Below are positions 1 to 5,781 of a DNA stretch of 5,900 bases, in pieces. Source of the DNA: Spirochaetaceae bacterium (GTDB lineage Bacteria > Spirochaetota > Spirochaetia > DSM-27196 > PXBQ01); assembly GCA_003566875.1 (NCBI GenBank), contig PXBQ01000478.1:1-5900 (forward strand), in the 5' to 3' direction. A program made the position numbers and the translations under genes. Below the pieces are notes generated by a model. That model did not search any database, was not told the DNA's origin, and saw only the letters and a list, made by a program, of their open reading frames with translations. How positions within the stretch are numbered: position 1 is the stretch's first letter; each line of letters opens with the position of its first letter.

Positions 1-1043
1 AGGGCAAAAAGCTCGAACCGGTCTGCAAGAAAGGAGATTTTCGAGTCGGCGTGATCGGGCTCGACCATGGCCACATCACCGGAATGTGCAGCGGCCTCGT
101 CGAGGCGGGTGCCGAGATCACGATGGTGTACGACCCGGACGCGGCAAAAGCCGAGGGCTTTGCGGCGCGATTCCCGGGTACCAAAATTGCGGCGCGACGT
201 GAGGACGTGCTCGAAGACAAATCTATCCAAATGATCGCGAGCGCGGCGGTTACCGCCGACAGGTGCGCGGTCGGACTCGACGCGTTGTCGCACGGCAAGC
301 ACTACTTCTCCGACAAAGCGCCGTTCACGACGCTCGATCAGCTCGCCTCCGCACGCGCGAAGGTCGCCGAGACCGGACTGATCTGGGCCGTATGTTACTC
401 CGAACGCGTGCAGAACGAGGCGGCGGTGCACGCCGGGCGCCTGATAATGGACGGCGTGATCGGCCGCGTTTTGCAGGTCATCGGGATGGGTCCTCATCGG
501 TTGAACGCGCCGTCGCGCCCCGAGTGGTTTTTTCAGAAAGAAAGGTACGGCGGAATCCTCACCGATATCGGGAGCCACCAGATCGAGCAGTTCCTGTACT
601 ACTCCGGCGCAACCGACGCACGGGTTCTACACGCGAAGGTCGCGAACTATGCGCACCCCGAGTACCCGGAGCTCGAGGACTTCGGCGACGCGACGCTCGT
701 CGCCGATAACGGAGCGACGAACTACTTCCGCGTCGACTGGTTCACGCCCGACGGGCTGGGGACGTGGGGCGACGGCCGCACGTTCATCCTCGGGACCGAA
801 GGTTACATCGAGATGAGGAAGTACATCGACGTCGCTCGCTCGCCCGAAGGGAACCACGTATTCCTTGTCACCGGCGACCGCGAAGAGATGATCTCGGTAA
901 CCGGGAAGGTCGGATTTCCGTACCACGGCGAGCTGATCCTCGACTGCCTCAACGGCACGCAGAACGCGATGCCGCAAGAACACACGTTCAAGGCGGCCGA
1001 ACTCTGCATCTCGGCGCAGAACACTGCGACACGGATCGTTTAG
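1..1043 (+). CDS. Gfo/Idh/MocA-family NAD(P)-dependent oxidoreductase, 5' end outside the window
   Basis: Probable cytoplasmic sugar or cyclitol dehydrogenase: an N-terminal Rossmann domain binds NAD(P) and a C-terminal alpha/beta domain binds substrate. The frame is open from base 3 to the TAG at 1041-1043. The first in-frame start codon is GTG at 51, but the codons before it read FRVG and run straight into VIGLDHGH, the first Rossmann strand and nucleotide loop. The preceding LEPVCKKGDF also looks like the N-terminus I recall for this subfamily, so the real start is probably a few codons left of the window. Counting from the GTG at 51, DKAPF (88-92) replaces the usual EKP, and GGILTDIGSH (167-176) keeps the family's Asp172 and His176. 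PHRLNAPSRP (148-157) and FRVDWFTPDG (226-235) are probably substrate-domain segments. The substrate is unknown. A hairpin follows the stop, so it is probably transcribed separately from the next gene. The family assignment is firm; the start is not visible. Confidence 0.92.
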   Translation, partial: GKKLEPVCKKGDFRVGVIGLDHGHITGMCSGLVEAGAEITMVYDPDAAKAEGFAARFPGTKIAARREDVLEDKSIQMIASAAVTADRCAVGLDALSHGKHYFSDKAPFTTLDQLASARAKVAETGLIWAVCYSERVQNEAAVHAGRLIMDGVIGRVLQVIGMGPHRLNAPSRPEWFFQKERYGGILTDIGSHQIEQFLYYSGATDARVLHAKVANYAHPEYPELEDFGDATLVADNGATNYFRVDWFTPDGLGTWGDGRTFILGTEGYIEMRKYIDVARSPEGNHVFLVTGDREEMISVTGKVGFPYHGELILDCLNGTQNAMPQEHTFKAAELCISAQNTATRIV

Positions 1044-1062
1044 GCTCGCGCTCAGTACGCAC

Positions 1063-1086
1063 GGGAGCCGCCTCGGGGCTCCCTTT
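1063..1086 (+). terminator. Candidate rho-independent terminator after the first dehydrogenase
   Basis: GGGAGCC (1063-1069) pairs perfectly with GGCTCCC (1077-1083) around a seven-base loop and is followed by only three T residues (1084-1086). It lies 19 bases after the first gene's stop. The GC-rich stem suits a terminator but the T run is short, so termination may be partial. The T run merges with the -35 box of the promoter proposed for the next gene. Confidence 0.5.
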
Positions 1087-1114
1087 GCGGCGATCGGTCG
1101 CGATCGGTTATACT
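1085..1114 (+). promoter_or_regulatory. Candidate sigma-70 promoter for the second dehydrogenase, with a direct repeat in its spacer
   Basis: TTGCGG (1085-1090) and TATACT (1109-1114) are separated by 18 bases. The -10 box matches the consensus in five of six positions; the -35 box is weaker. Transcription would start near A1121, giving a leader of about 27 bases before the TTG start. The spacer holds GCGATCGGT twice (1090-1098 and 1100-1108), ten bases apart or one helical turn, so a regulator bound there would block polymerase. Placement between the hairpin and the ribosome-binding site supports it; activity is inferred. Confidence 0.55.
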
Positions 1115-1147
1115 GGCGTTAAAAATCATACAGAAAGGGGAACGACT

Positions 1148-2317
1148 TTGGCAAGGATTAAACTCGCGCTTGTCGGCGCAGGAAACATGGGCTCTTCGCA
1201 CCTGAAGGATCTCTCAAAAAGCTCGTCGTTCGAGCTCGTCGGCATCGCCGATATCGACGAGACCAAACTCGCGGCGCATAACGAGTCGTACGGTGTGAAG
1301 GGTTACACTGACTATGTCGAGTTGTTCGATAAGTCCGGATGCGAGGCGGTCGTGATCGCGACGCCGCATTACCAACACACGACCGTCGCGATCGAGGCGT
1401 TTTCGCGCGGGATGCACGTTCTCACCGAGAAACCGGTCGGCGTGCACGTCAAGGACGTCGAAAAGATGACCGCCGCGTACAACGAAGCAAAAAAGAAACA
1501 CCCGAAACTGGTGTACGCGGCTATGTTCCAGCAGCGGACGCTCGGTCACTGGCGTAAAATCAAGGAACTCATCAGCGACGGGGAACTCGGCAAACTGATT
1601 CGGACAACGTGGATCATCACCGACTGGTTTCGCACGCAGTACTACTACGACAACGGCGGCTGGCGCGCGACGTGGAAGGGTGAAGGTGGAGGAGTGCTCC
1701 TGAACCAATGCCCGCACAACCTCGACCTGTACCAGTGGCTCGTCGGAATGCCGAAGACGGTGCACGGATTCGCAAGCTTCGGCAAGTACCACCGCATCGA
1801 AGTCGAGGACGAGGTGACCGCGTACATGGAGCACGCGGACGGAATGGTCGGTCACTTCATCACGACGACCGGTGAGAGCCCCGGGACAAACCGGCTCGAA
1901 ATCGTCGGTGAAAACGGCAAGGTCGTTTTTGAGAATGGAGAGCTCGTCTTTTTCCGGAATCGGCACTCGATGTTGAAGCAGATCGAAGAGTCGCGGAAAG
2001 GCTTCGACAAGGTGGAGAACTGGAAGATCGCGGTTCCGTACTCGAGCCACGGCGAGTCAGGGCATAGAATCGTGCTCGAGAACTTTGCCGACGCGATTAA
2101 CGGCAAAGCGGAACTCATCGCGCCGGCGCCCGAAGGCGTACACTCGGTCGGCCTCTCGAACGCGATGCTTCTCTCGGTCGCGAAGAAGAAACCCGTCTCG
2201 ATTCCACTCGACGGCGATGAATACGAGACCGTCCTGAACGACTTGATCAAGAACTCGACCTTCACGAAGGACGAGTCGGACACCGGCCGCACGACGGACC
2301 TCGGAAAGTCTTTCTGA
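1148..2317 (+). CDS. Gfo/Idh/MocA-family NAD(P)-dependent sugar or inositol dehydrogenase
   Basis: Cytoplasmic oxidoreductase of 389 residues, a normal length for the family. The start is the TTG at 1148: it lies seven bases after AAAGGGG (1134-1140) and places the Rossmann loop GAGNMG at residues 10-15, right at the N-terminus. The frame stays open far upstream, but that stretch overlaps the first gene and lacks family sequence. Other landmarks are ADID (34-37, end of strand two, where the cofactor ribose is usually bound), ATPHYQH (71-77), EKPVG (94-98, with the usual catalytic-site Lys95), and GGGVLLNQCPH (180-190). In the last motif His190 is kept but Asn186 stands where many relatives have Asp; I recall this NQCPH form as a recurring subfamily. 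The isomerase-like gene starts 49 bases downstream, with no terminator seen between, so the two are probably co-transcribed. Oxidation of a sugar or cyclitol hydroxyl is the likely reaction; the exact substrate cannot be told. Confidence 0.94.
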   Translation: MARIKLALVGAGNMGSSHLKDLSKSSSFELVGIADIDETKLAAHNESYGVKGYTDYVELFDKSGCEAVVIATPHYQHTTVAIEAFSRGMHVLTEKPVGVHVKDVEKMTAAYNEAKKKHPKLVYAAMFQQRTLGHWRKIKELISDGELGKLIRTTWIITDWFRTQYYYDNGGWRATWKGEGGGVLLNQCPHNLDLYQWLVGMPKTVHGFASFGKYHRIEVEDEVTAYMEHADGMVGHFITTTGESPGTNRLEIVGENGKVVFENGELVFFRNRHSMLKQIEESRKGFDKVENWKIAVPYSSHGESGHRIVLENFADAINGKAELIAPAPEGVHSVGLSNAMLLSVAKKKPVSIPLDGDEYETVLNDLIKNSTFTKDESDTGRTTDLGKSF

Positions 2318-2353
2318 CCGTCACGATACGATTACCACAAATCACCGTAGGTG

Positions 2354-2360
2354 AAAGGAG
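2354..2360 (+). promoter_or_regulatory. Ribosome-binding site of the isomerase-like gene
   Basis: AAAGGAG lies six bases before the ATG at 2367, a near-ideal Shine-Dalgarno spacing that fixes this start. The rest of the 49-base gap shows no convincing promoter or terminator, which supports co-transcription with the dehydrogenase upstream. Confidence 0.85.
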
Positions 2361-2366
2361 CAAAAA

Positions 2367-3140
2367 ATGAATACGAACGTAGAAATCGGAATGAACCTGT
2401 ACACGTTCCGGGAGCACTGCAAAACCGAGGCGGACCTCGCGAGCACTCTCGAGAGGCTCCGGAAGATCGGGTACGTCGCGATCCAGGTCTCGGGAATCGG
2501 CCCGATTCCACCCAAGCGCGTAAAAGAGTTACTCGACGGCAACGGTCAAGTCTGTTGCGCGACACACGAGAGACTCGACGCGTACGAAGAACGGTTCGAC
2601 GAAGTTGTTGAAAAGCTCACGACGCTCGAGTGTGACTTCACGGCGCTCGGGAGCCCCGGCAAAGGCTTTAACACGCCCGAGACCGTTGTGGACCTCTGCG
2701 CGCGGCTTGAGAAAATCGGCGCCCGGTTCCGCGAGAAAAACGTTACTTTCGGATACCACAACCACGCGATGGAGTTCGAGAAATTCTCAGGAAAAATCTT
2801 GCTCGAGGAAATCCTCACGCGGACAAAACCCGACCACGTGCATTTTGAACTCGATCTGCACTGGGTTGCACGCGGCGGCGCGAGTCCTGCGCACTGGATG
2901 AAGAAGATTGCGGGCCGCGCGCACGCGATCCACATGAAAGACTTCCTGATTCTCGACGGCAATCCGGTTTTTGCGGAAGTCGGCGAAGGGAACCTCGACT
3001 GGGACGAGATCCTGCCGCTCTGCAGAAAGGCCGGCACTCGATGGTACATCGTCGAACAGGATCAGCCGTTCGGAAGCCGCGACATTTTCGAGTCCGCCAA
3101 GATCACGTACGATAACATGAGGAAGATGGGACTGAAGTAA
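2367..3140 (+). CDS. Sugar phosphate isomerase/epimerase-like protein (xylose isomerase-like TIM barrel)
   Basis: A 257-residue cytoplasmic protein of the AP-endonuclease-2/xylose isomerase-like TIM-barrel superfamily, whose members isomerise, epimerise or dehydrate sugars and cyclitols using a divalent metal. It starts at an ATG behind a strong ribosome-binding site. Strand landmarks appear in the expected order: GMNLYTFR (8-15), GYVAIQVSG (35-43), ATHERL (65-70), FGYHNHAMEFEK (128-139), FELDLHWV (160-167), IHMKD (188-192), EVGEGNLDW (204-212) and WYIVEQD (226-232). Probable metal or catalytic residues are Glu136, Asp163, His189 and Glu230, placed by family pattern and not by a structure. 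Its position behind a Gfo/Idh/MocA dehydrogenase is a frequent pairing in sugar and inositol degradation, which suggests it acts on the keto product or its phosphate. The substrate and true reaction are unknown. It has the length of a complete, single-domain family member. Confidence 0.92.
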   Translation: MNTNVEIGMNLYTFREHCKTEADLASTLERLRKIGYVAIQVSGIGPIPPKRVKELLDGNGQVCCATHERLDAYEERFDEVVEKLTTLECDFTALGSPGKGFNTPETVVDLCARLEKIGARFREKNVTFGYHNHAMEFEKFSGKILLEEILTRTKPDHVHFELDLHWVARGGASPAHWMKKIAGRAHAIHMKDFLILDGNPVFAEVGEGNLDWDEILPLCRKAGTRWYIVEQDQPFGSRDIFESAKITYDNMRKMGLK

Positions 3141-3159
3141 GCCTGGTTACAGAACCGGC
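3141..3159. terminator. Candidate bidirectional hairpin between convergent genes
   Basis: GCCTGGTT pairs with AACCGGC around an ACAG loop, with one T bulged out. It fills almost the whole gap between the isomerase stop codon (ending 3140) and the small - strand ORF's stop (starting 3163), which is where a shared terminator would be expected. Neither side has a strong T run; reading on the - strand the tail is TTACTTC. Position supports it more than sequence does. Confidence 0.35.
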
Positions 3160-3162
3160 ACT

Positions 3163-3336
3163 CTACGCGTGTTCGTCGACCACCGTTCCGGTATCATTCT
3201 CGAGCGGTGGTCGCTCGTCGCGCGGTCGTTCGACGTCCGGCTCGGGTTCATCGTTACGCGGAACGTCCTCGGGACGTTCGGTGTGATCGGGCGGAGGAAC
3301 GACCGGCAGCAACGGATCGATATAATCGATTGCCAT
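3163..3336 (-). CDS. Small proline- and acid-rich hypothetical protein (57 aa)
   Basis: I do not recognise this protein. It starts MAIDYIDPLLPVVPPP and ends VVDEHA. It has 12 prolines, 17 Asp or Glu, five Arg and no Lys, so it is strongly acidic and probably unfolded apart from a short hydrophobic N-terminal stretch (residues 5-13). No signal peptide, membrane segment or cysteine is present. The main evidence that it is a gene is the AGGAGG four bases before the ATG at 3336, the strongest Shine-Dalgarno in the window. It lies 50 bases after the ATPase gene on the same strand with no terminator between, so it is probably the last cistron of the transporter operon. An alternative ATG at 3388-3390 overlaps the ATPase stop as ATGA and would add 18 residues, but it has no ribosome-binding site. 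A role in transport cannot be claimed; it may be unrelated. Confidence 0.6.
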   Translation of the reverse strand: MAIDYIDPLLPVVPPPDHTERPEDVPRNDEPEPDVERPRDERPPLENDTGTVVDEHA

Positions 3337-3340
3337 AAGC

Positions 3341-3346
3341 CCTCCT
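3341..3346 (-). promoter_or_regulatory. Perfect AGGAGG ribosome-binding site of the small ORF
   Basis: On the - strand the sequence reads AGGAGG, then GCTT, then ATG. This decides the start of the 57-residue protein in favour of 3336 over the upstream ATG at 3390, which has no such site. Confidence 0.7.
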
Positions 3347-3386
3347 GGATCAAATTTACGGCTATTCGGCGCTATCGTCCAGCCGA

Positions 3387-4118
3387 TCATAAGATGTGTT
3401 TCAAAAACTTCCGCGTTCGTTCTTCCCTCGGTGAGTCGAAGATGCCCGCGGGTGATCCTTTCTCGATGATTTCACCCTGGTCCATAAACACGACCGTGTC
3501 CGCCGCGGCGCGCGCGAAGCCCATCTCGTGAGATACAACCAACATCGTCATGCCGTCACGCGCGAGATCGAGCATCACATCGAGCACTTCCTTGATCATC
3601 TCGGGGTCCAAAGCCGACGTCGGCTCGTCGAACAGCATGATCTGAGGGTCCATCGCGAGAGCGCGCGCGATCGCGACCCGCTGTTGTTGTCCGCCCGAGA
3701 GCTGATCGGGGTACGAAAACTCCTTGTCGGACAGGCCGACGCGTTTGAGCAACGCGCGTCCGCGTTCCTCTGCCTCATCTTTCGGCACTTTCTTTACCGT
3801 CCGCGGCGCAAGCGTGATGTTGGAGATCGCATCAAGGTGGGGGAACAGATGAAAATTCTGAAAAACCATCCCGACTTCTTCGCGGATTCCGCGGATGTCG
3901 CCGTGAGGATCGGTGATACGCCGGCCGTTCACCCAGATCTCGCCCGAACTCAAGTGCTCGAGCCGGTTCACGCACCGCAACAAGGTGCTTTTTCCGCTTC
4001 CGGACGGGCCGATGATCAGAACCACTTCACCCGGCTGCACCGAGAGCGATGCGTTTTTCAACGCGACGACGGAACCGAAGTTCTTCGACGCGTACTCGAT
4101 TTTCACCCTACTTTCCAC
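3387..4118 (-). CDS. Polar amino-acid ABC transporter ATP-binding protein
   Basis: Cytoplasmic ATPase subunit (243 residues, usual length) that powers uptake by the permease encoded just before it. All nucleotide-binding motifs are intact: Walker A GPSGSGKST (37-45), Q-loop Gln87 in VFQNFHLFPH (85-94), signature LSGGQQQR (140-147), Walker B MLFDEP with catalytic Glu165, D-loop SALD (168-171) and switch His197 in VSHEMGFAR (195-203). FQNFHLFPH, DEPTSALDPE and SHEMGFAR are typical of the GlnQ/HisP/ArtP group of amino-acid importers. The chosen GTG at 4118 overlaps the permease gene by 11 bases and has AGGA nine bases upstream. A second GTG at 4106, one base after the permease stop, would give a protein starting VKIEY and is also possible. 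The protein ends in a TGA that overlaps an ATG as ATGA. Amino-acid specificity cannot be read from the ATPase. Confidence 0.96.
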   Translation of the reverse strand: MESRVKIEYASKNFGSVVALKNASLSVQPGEVVLIIGPSGSGKSTLLRCVNRLEHLSSGEIWVNGRRITDPHGDIRGIREEVGMVFQNFHLFPHLDAISNITLAPRTVKKVPKDEAEERGRALLKRVGLSDKEFSYPDQLSGGQQQRVAIARALAMDPQIMLFDEPTSALDPEMIKEVLDVMLDLARDGMTMLVVSHEMGFARAAADTVVFMDQGEIIEKGSPAGIFDSPREERTRKFLKHIL

Positions 4119-4923
4119 GGCGGGCCATCCTGTCTTCCATGTACGCGACGAGACGCGAGAAGAATAGCGTGAGTATGAGGTACACCAGAGCGATGACCGT
4201 AAACGTCTCGAAGTACCGGAATGTCGTCGCCGCGTACTCTCTCCCGCGCCGCAAAAGATCGGAAACGGCTATCACCGACACGAGCGACGAGTCCTTGAGA
4301 AGCGCGATGAACTCGTTCCCAACCGGCGGCAGAATCACGCGCAGCGTTTGCGGTAAAATCACCTTGCGCAGCGCCTGGGAACGACTCATGCCGAGAGCGA
4401 GCGCGGCCTCCATCTGGCCTTTCGGGATCGACAGGATTCCGGCTCGGAAGATCTCGCCCATGTACGCGCCGTAACACACCGACATCGCGATCACCGCGGA
4501 GGTAAGCCGCGGCAACTGCACCAACGCGCCGAGCGCGTAGTAGATGTAGAACAGCTGGACCAGAAGAGGTATTCCCCGGATTACCTCGACGTAAATCGTC
4601 GCGATCCGGTTGATCACCGTCACGCGCGAGATTCGGCCCAGCCCCGCGATCAAGCCGATCACGAGCGCGAGCATAATCGAGAGTACGGTTACCTGTAGCG
4701 TTCGGAACACGCCGTCGGGAATGAAACGAATGATATCGAGGTACGGTCGCGGTGAAAAAACCGGAAGGATTACGAGAAGCGCGATCGCACCAAAAAACGA
4801 AATCCGCCACGCGGAAAAGATCGCCTTTTCATCACGATCGGGGATGAGGGTGCCGTCGGTGACGGCGATCCGGGTTTCCCGGACCGCGTCCCGATATCGG
4901 CGATCGCCGTCTACCTCAGCCAC
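4108..4923 (-). CDS. Polar amino-acid ABC transporter permease
   Basis: Inner-membrane channel subunit of the importer (271 residues). Hydrophobic segments are visible at about 42-57, 74-96, 118-135, 142-160 and 240-258, with a likely further one near 205-222. FRTLQVTVLS (73-82) opens the usual permease domain, EVIRGIPLLVQLF (113-125) is a hallmark of the HisM/GlnP group, and the cytoplasmic EAA loop (172-191: EAALALGMSRSQALRKVILP) is the ATPase contact. Only one permease gene is present, so the channel is probably a homodimer. Oddly, about 40 hydrophilic residues and an extra hydrophobic segment precede the core; compact relatives begin almost directly with it. The GTG start at 4923 overlaps the binding-protein gene by 13 bases and has only a weak GAAAG-type ribosome-binding site, which suggests translational coupling. 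No better internal start codon was found, so the extension seems real. Confidence 0.94.
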   Translation of the reverse strand: MAEVDGDRRYRDAVRETRIAVTDGTLIPDRDEKAIFSAWRISFFGAIALLVILPVFSPRPYLDIIRFIPDGVFRTLQVTVLSIMLALVIGLIAGLGRISRVTVINRIATIYVEVIRGIPLLVQLFYIYYALGALVQLPRLTSAVIAMSVCYGAYMGEIFRAGILSIPKGQMEAALALGMSRSQALRKVILPQTLRVILPPVGNEFIALLKDSSLVSVIAVSDLLRRGREYAATTFRYFETFTVIALVYLILTLFFSRLVAYMEDRMARRGK

Positions 4924-5660
4924 TTATCTTTCAGCTCTTCCATCCGACCGGAATCGATGATCTTCTGGAGCCCGTCATTGACCCGGTTGAGAACGGCGGT
5001 GTTGCCCTTTCGCACTGCGACGCCGTAGTACTCTTCGGTGAACGGTTCACCGACGATCTTCAGGCGCGCCGAGTAGTTCGGATTCTGTAGAACAAAGTCC
5101 GCGGCGATGGGTGTGTCCGCCACAACACCGGCGATTCGGCCGTTCGCGAGATCCTCAACAGCGAGCCCGATCTCGTCGTACGTCCGGAGCGTCACACCCG
5201 CGACCTTGTCGACCTCGAACGCCCCGGTCGTGCCGATCTGCGCGCCGACCTCGCGTCCCGAGAGGTCCGCGAGCGTCGTAACGCCCTGCTCGCCCATCTG
5301 GACGATCAAGACCTGCCCGGCGTTGATGTACGGGATCGAAAAGTCCATCGTCTCTTTTCGGTCTTCGGTGATCGTCACCGACGATACGACCGCGTCGTAC
5401 TCACCGGTTGCGAGACCGGCGAAAATTCCGTCCCACGCGGTGTTGCGGAACTCGGCCTGGAACCCGGCCGCCTCGGCTGCGGCGCGAATCATGTCTATAT
5501 CGAATCCGACGATCTCACGGTCTTCGTTCACGTACTCCATCGGCGGCCACGTCGCGTCGGTAGCGAACACGATCGTGTTGCCGGCCTCTCTCCGGCCGCC
5601 GGCGAAAACCGACCCCAGCACGAAAACGGAAACAACTAGCACGAGTACTGCTTTTTTCAT
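4911..5660 (-). CDS. Polar amino-acid ABC transporter substrate-binding protein
   Basis: Periplasmic receptor that delivers an amino acid to the permease (249 residues; bacterial solute-binding family 3). The N-terminus MKKAVLVLVVSVFVLGSVFA is a clear signal peptide with a probable signal peptidase I site after Ala20. There is no lipobox cysteine, so it should be soluble, which fits a two-membrane cell. Family landmarks are ATDATWPPMEY (33-43), VGFDIDMI (51-58), SSVTITEDRKE (93-103) with Arg101 expected to hold the ligand carboxylate, FSIPY (107-111), GTTGAF (143-148), and VVADTP (179-184) with Asp182 expected to bind the amino group. This points to an alpha-amino acid; glutamine, another polar or a basic residue cannot be separated by eye. 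The ATG is preceded by AAGGAG (5666-5671) at five bases and by a strong promoter. It heads an operon with overlapping permease and ATPase genes. Confidence 0.96.
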   Translation of the reverse strand: MKKAVLVLVVSVFVLGSVFAGGRREAGNTIVFATDATWPPMEYVNEDREIVGFDIDMIRAAAEAAGFQAEFRNTAWDGIFAGLATGEYDAVVSSVTITEDRKETMDFSIPYINAGQVLIVQMGEQGVTTLADLSGREVGAQIGTTGAFEVDKVAGVTLRTYDEIGLAVEDLANGRIAGVVADTPIAADFVLQNPNYSARLKIVGEPFTEEYYGVAVRKGNTAVLNRVNDGLQKIIDSGRMEELKDKWLR

Positions 5661-5693
5661 GATGACTCCTTCTATTTGGTGGAACTACGCGGC

Positions 5694-5722
5694 ATTTTAT
5701 GGTAATTGCGATTCAGGGTCAA
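5694..5722 (-). promoter_or_regulatory. Sigma-70-type promoter of the amino-acid importer operon
   Basis: On the - strand TTGACC (-35, 5717-5722) and TAAAAT (-10, 5694-5699) are separated by exactly 17 bases. Both boxes match the consensus in five of six positions, the best in the window together with the divergent one. Transcription would start near 5687, giving a leader of about 27 bases that contains the AAGGAG site. No riboswitch-sized leader is present, so control would be at initiation. Confidence 0.8.
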
Positions 5723-5743
5723 TCCGCGCTCGGATTTCATCCG
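5722..5743. promoter_or_regulatory. Candidate operator: three alternating ATCCG/CGGAT half-sites between divergent promoters
   Basis: ATCCG (5722-5726), CGGAT (5731-5735) and ATCCG (5739-5743) form two overlapping inverted repeats with spacers of four and three bases. They lie almost exactly between the -35 boxes of the importer and exchanger promoters and touch the importer -35. A dimeric regulator here could control both directions. No regulator gene is in the window; the function is inferred. Confidence 0.4.
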
Positions 5744-5750
5744 CGACGCG

Positions 5751-5779
5751 TTGACGAAAGGAAGCGGGTAACGTATAAA
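5751..5779 (+). promoter_or_regulatory. Sigma-70-type promoter of the exchanger gene
   Basis: TTGACG (-35, 5751-5756) and TATAAA (-10, 5774-5779) are separated by 17 bases; each matches the consensus in five of six positions. Transcription should start near 5786, at or just after the first possible start codon of the exchanger (GTG 5782), so the mRNA leader is at most very short. Confidence 0.75.
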
Positions 5780-5781
5780 CG

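Noticed and set aside
31..51. AAGGAG at 31-36 followed by GTG at 51 as the true start of the first dehydrogenase
   Set aside because: The spacing is 14 bases, too long, and the codons before the GTG already encode the first Rossmann strand (FRVGVIG), so the start should lie further left.
764..1147. Upstream in-frame extension of the second dehydrogenase, adding 128 residues
   Set aside because: It overlaps the first dehydrogenase in another frame, is arginine-rich in the way typical of a frame-shifted reading of GC-rich DNA, and the Rossmann fold starts directly at TTG 1148 behind a ribosome-binding site.
1214..2050. Long open frame of 278 codons on the - strand
   Set aside because: It lies opposite the well-supported dehydrogenase, has no recognisable domain or ribosome-binding site, and long antisense frames are expected in GC-rich coding DNA.
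3169..3531. Open frame of 120 codons on the + strand across the convergent gap
   Set aside because: It runs antisense to the small ORF and into the ATPase 3' end, has no ribosome-binding site and resembles no family.
3528..4172. Open frame of 214 codons on the + strand opposite the ATPase
   Set aside because: The ATPase on the other strand has every family motif; this frame is a His/Arg-rich mirror of it with no family features.
5661..5687. Possible riboswitch or attenuator in the importer leader
   Set aside because: With the predicted transcription start the leader is only about 27 bases, too short for a known riboswitch fold.
5107..5754. Open frame of 215 codons on the + strand opposite the binding protein
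   Set aside because: It is a Ser/Thr/Ala/Pro-rich mirror of the binding-protein gene and crosses the importer promoter; no start signal supports it.
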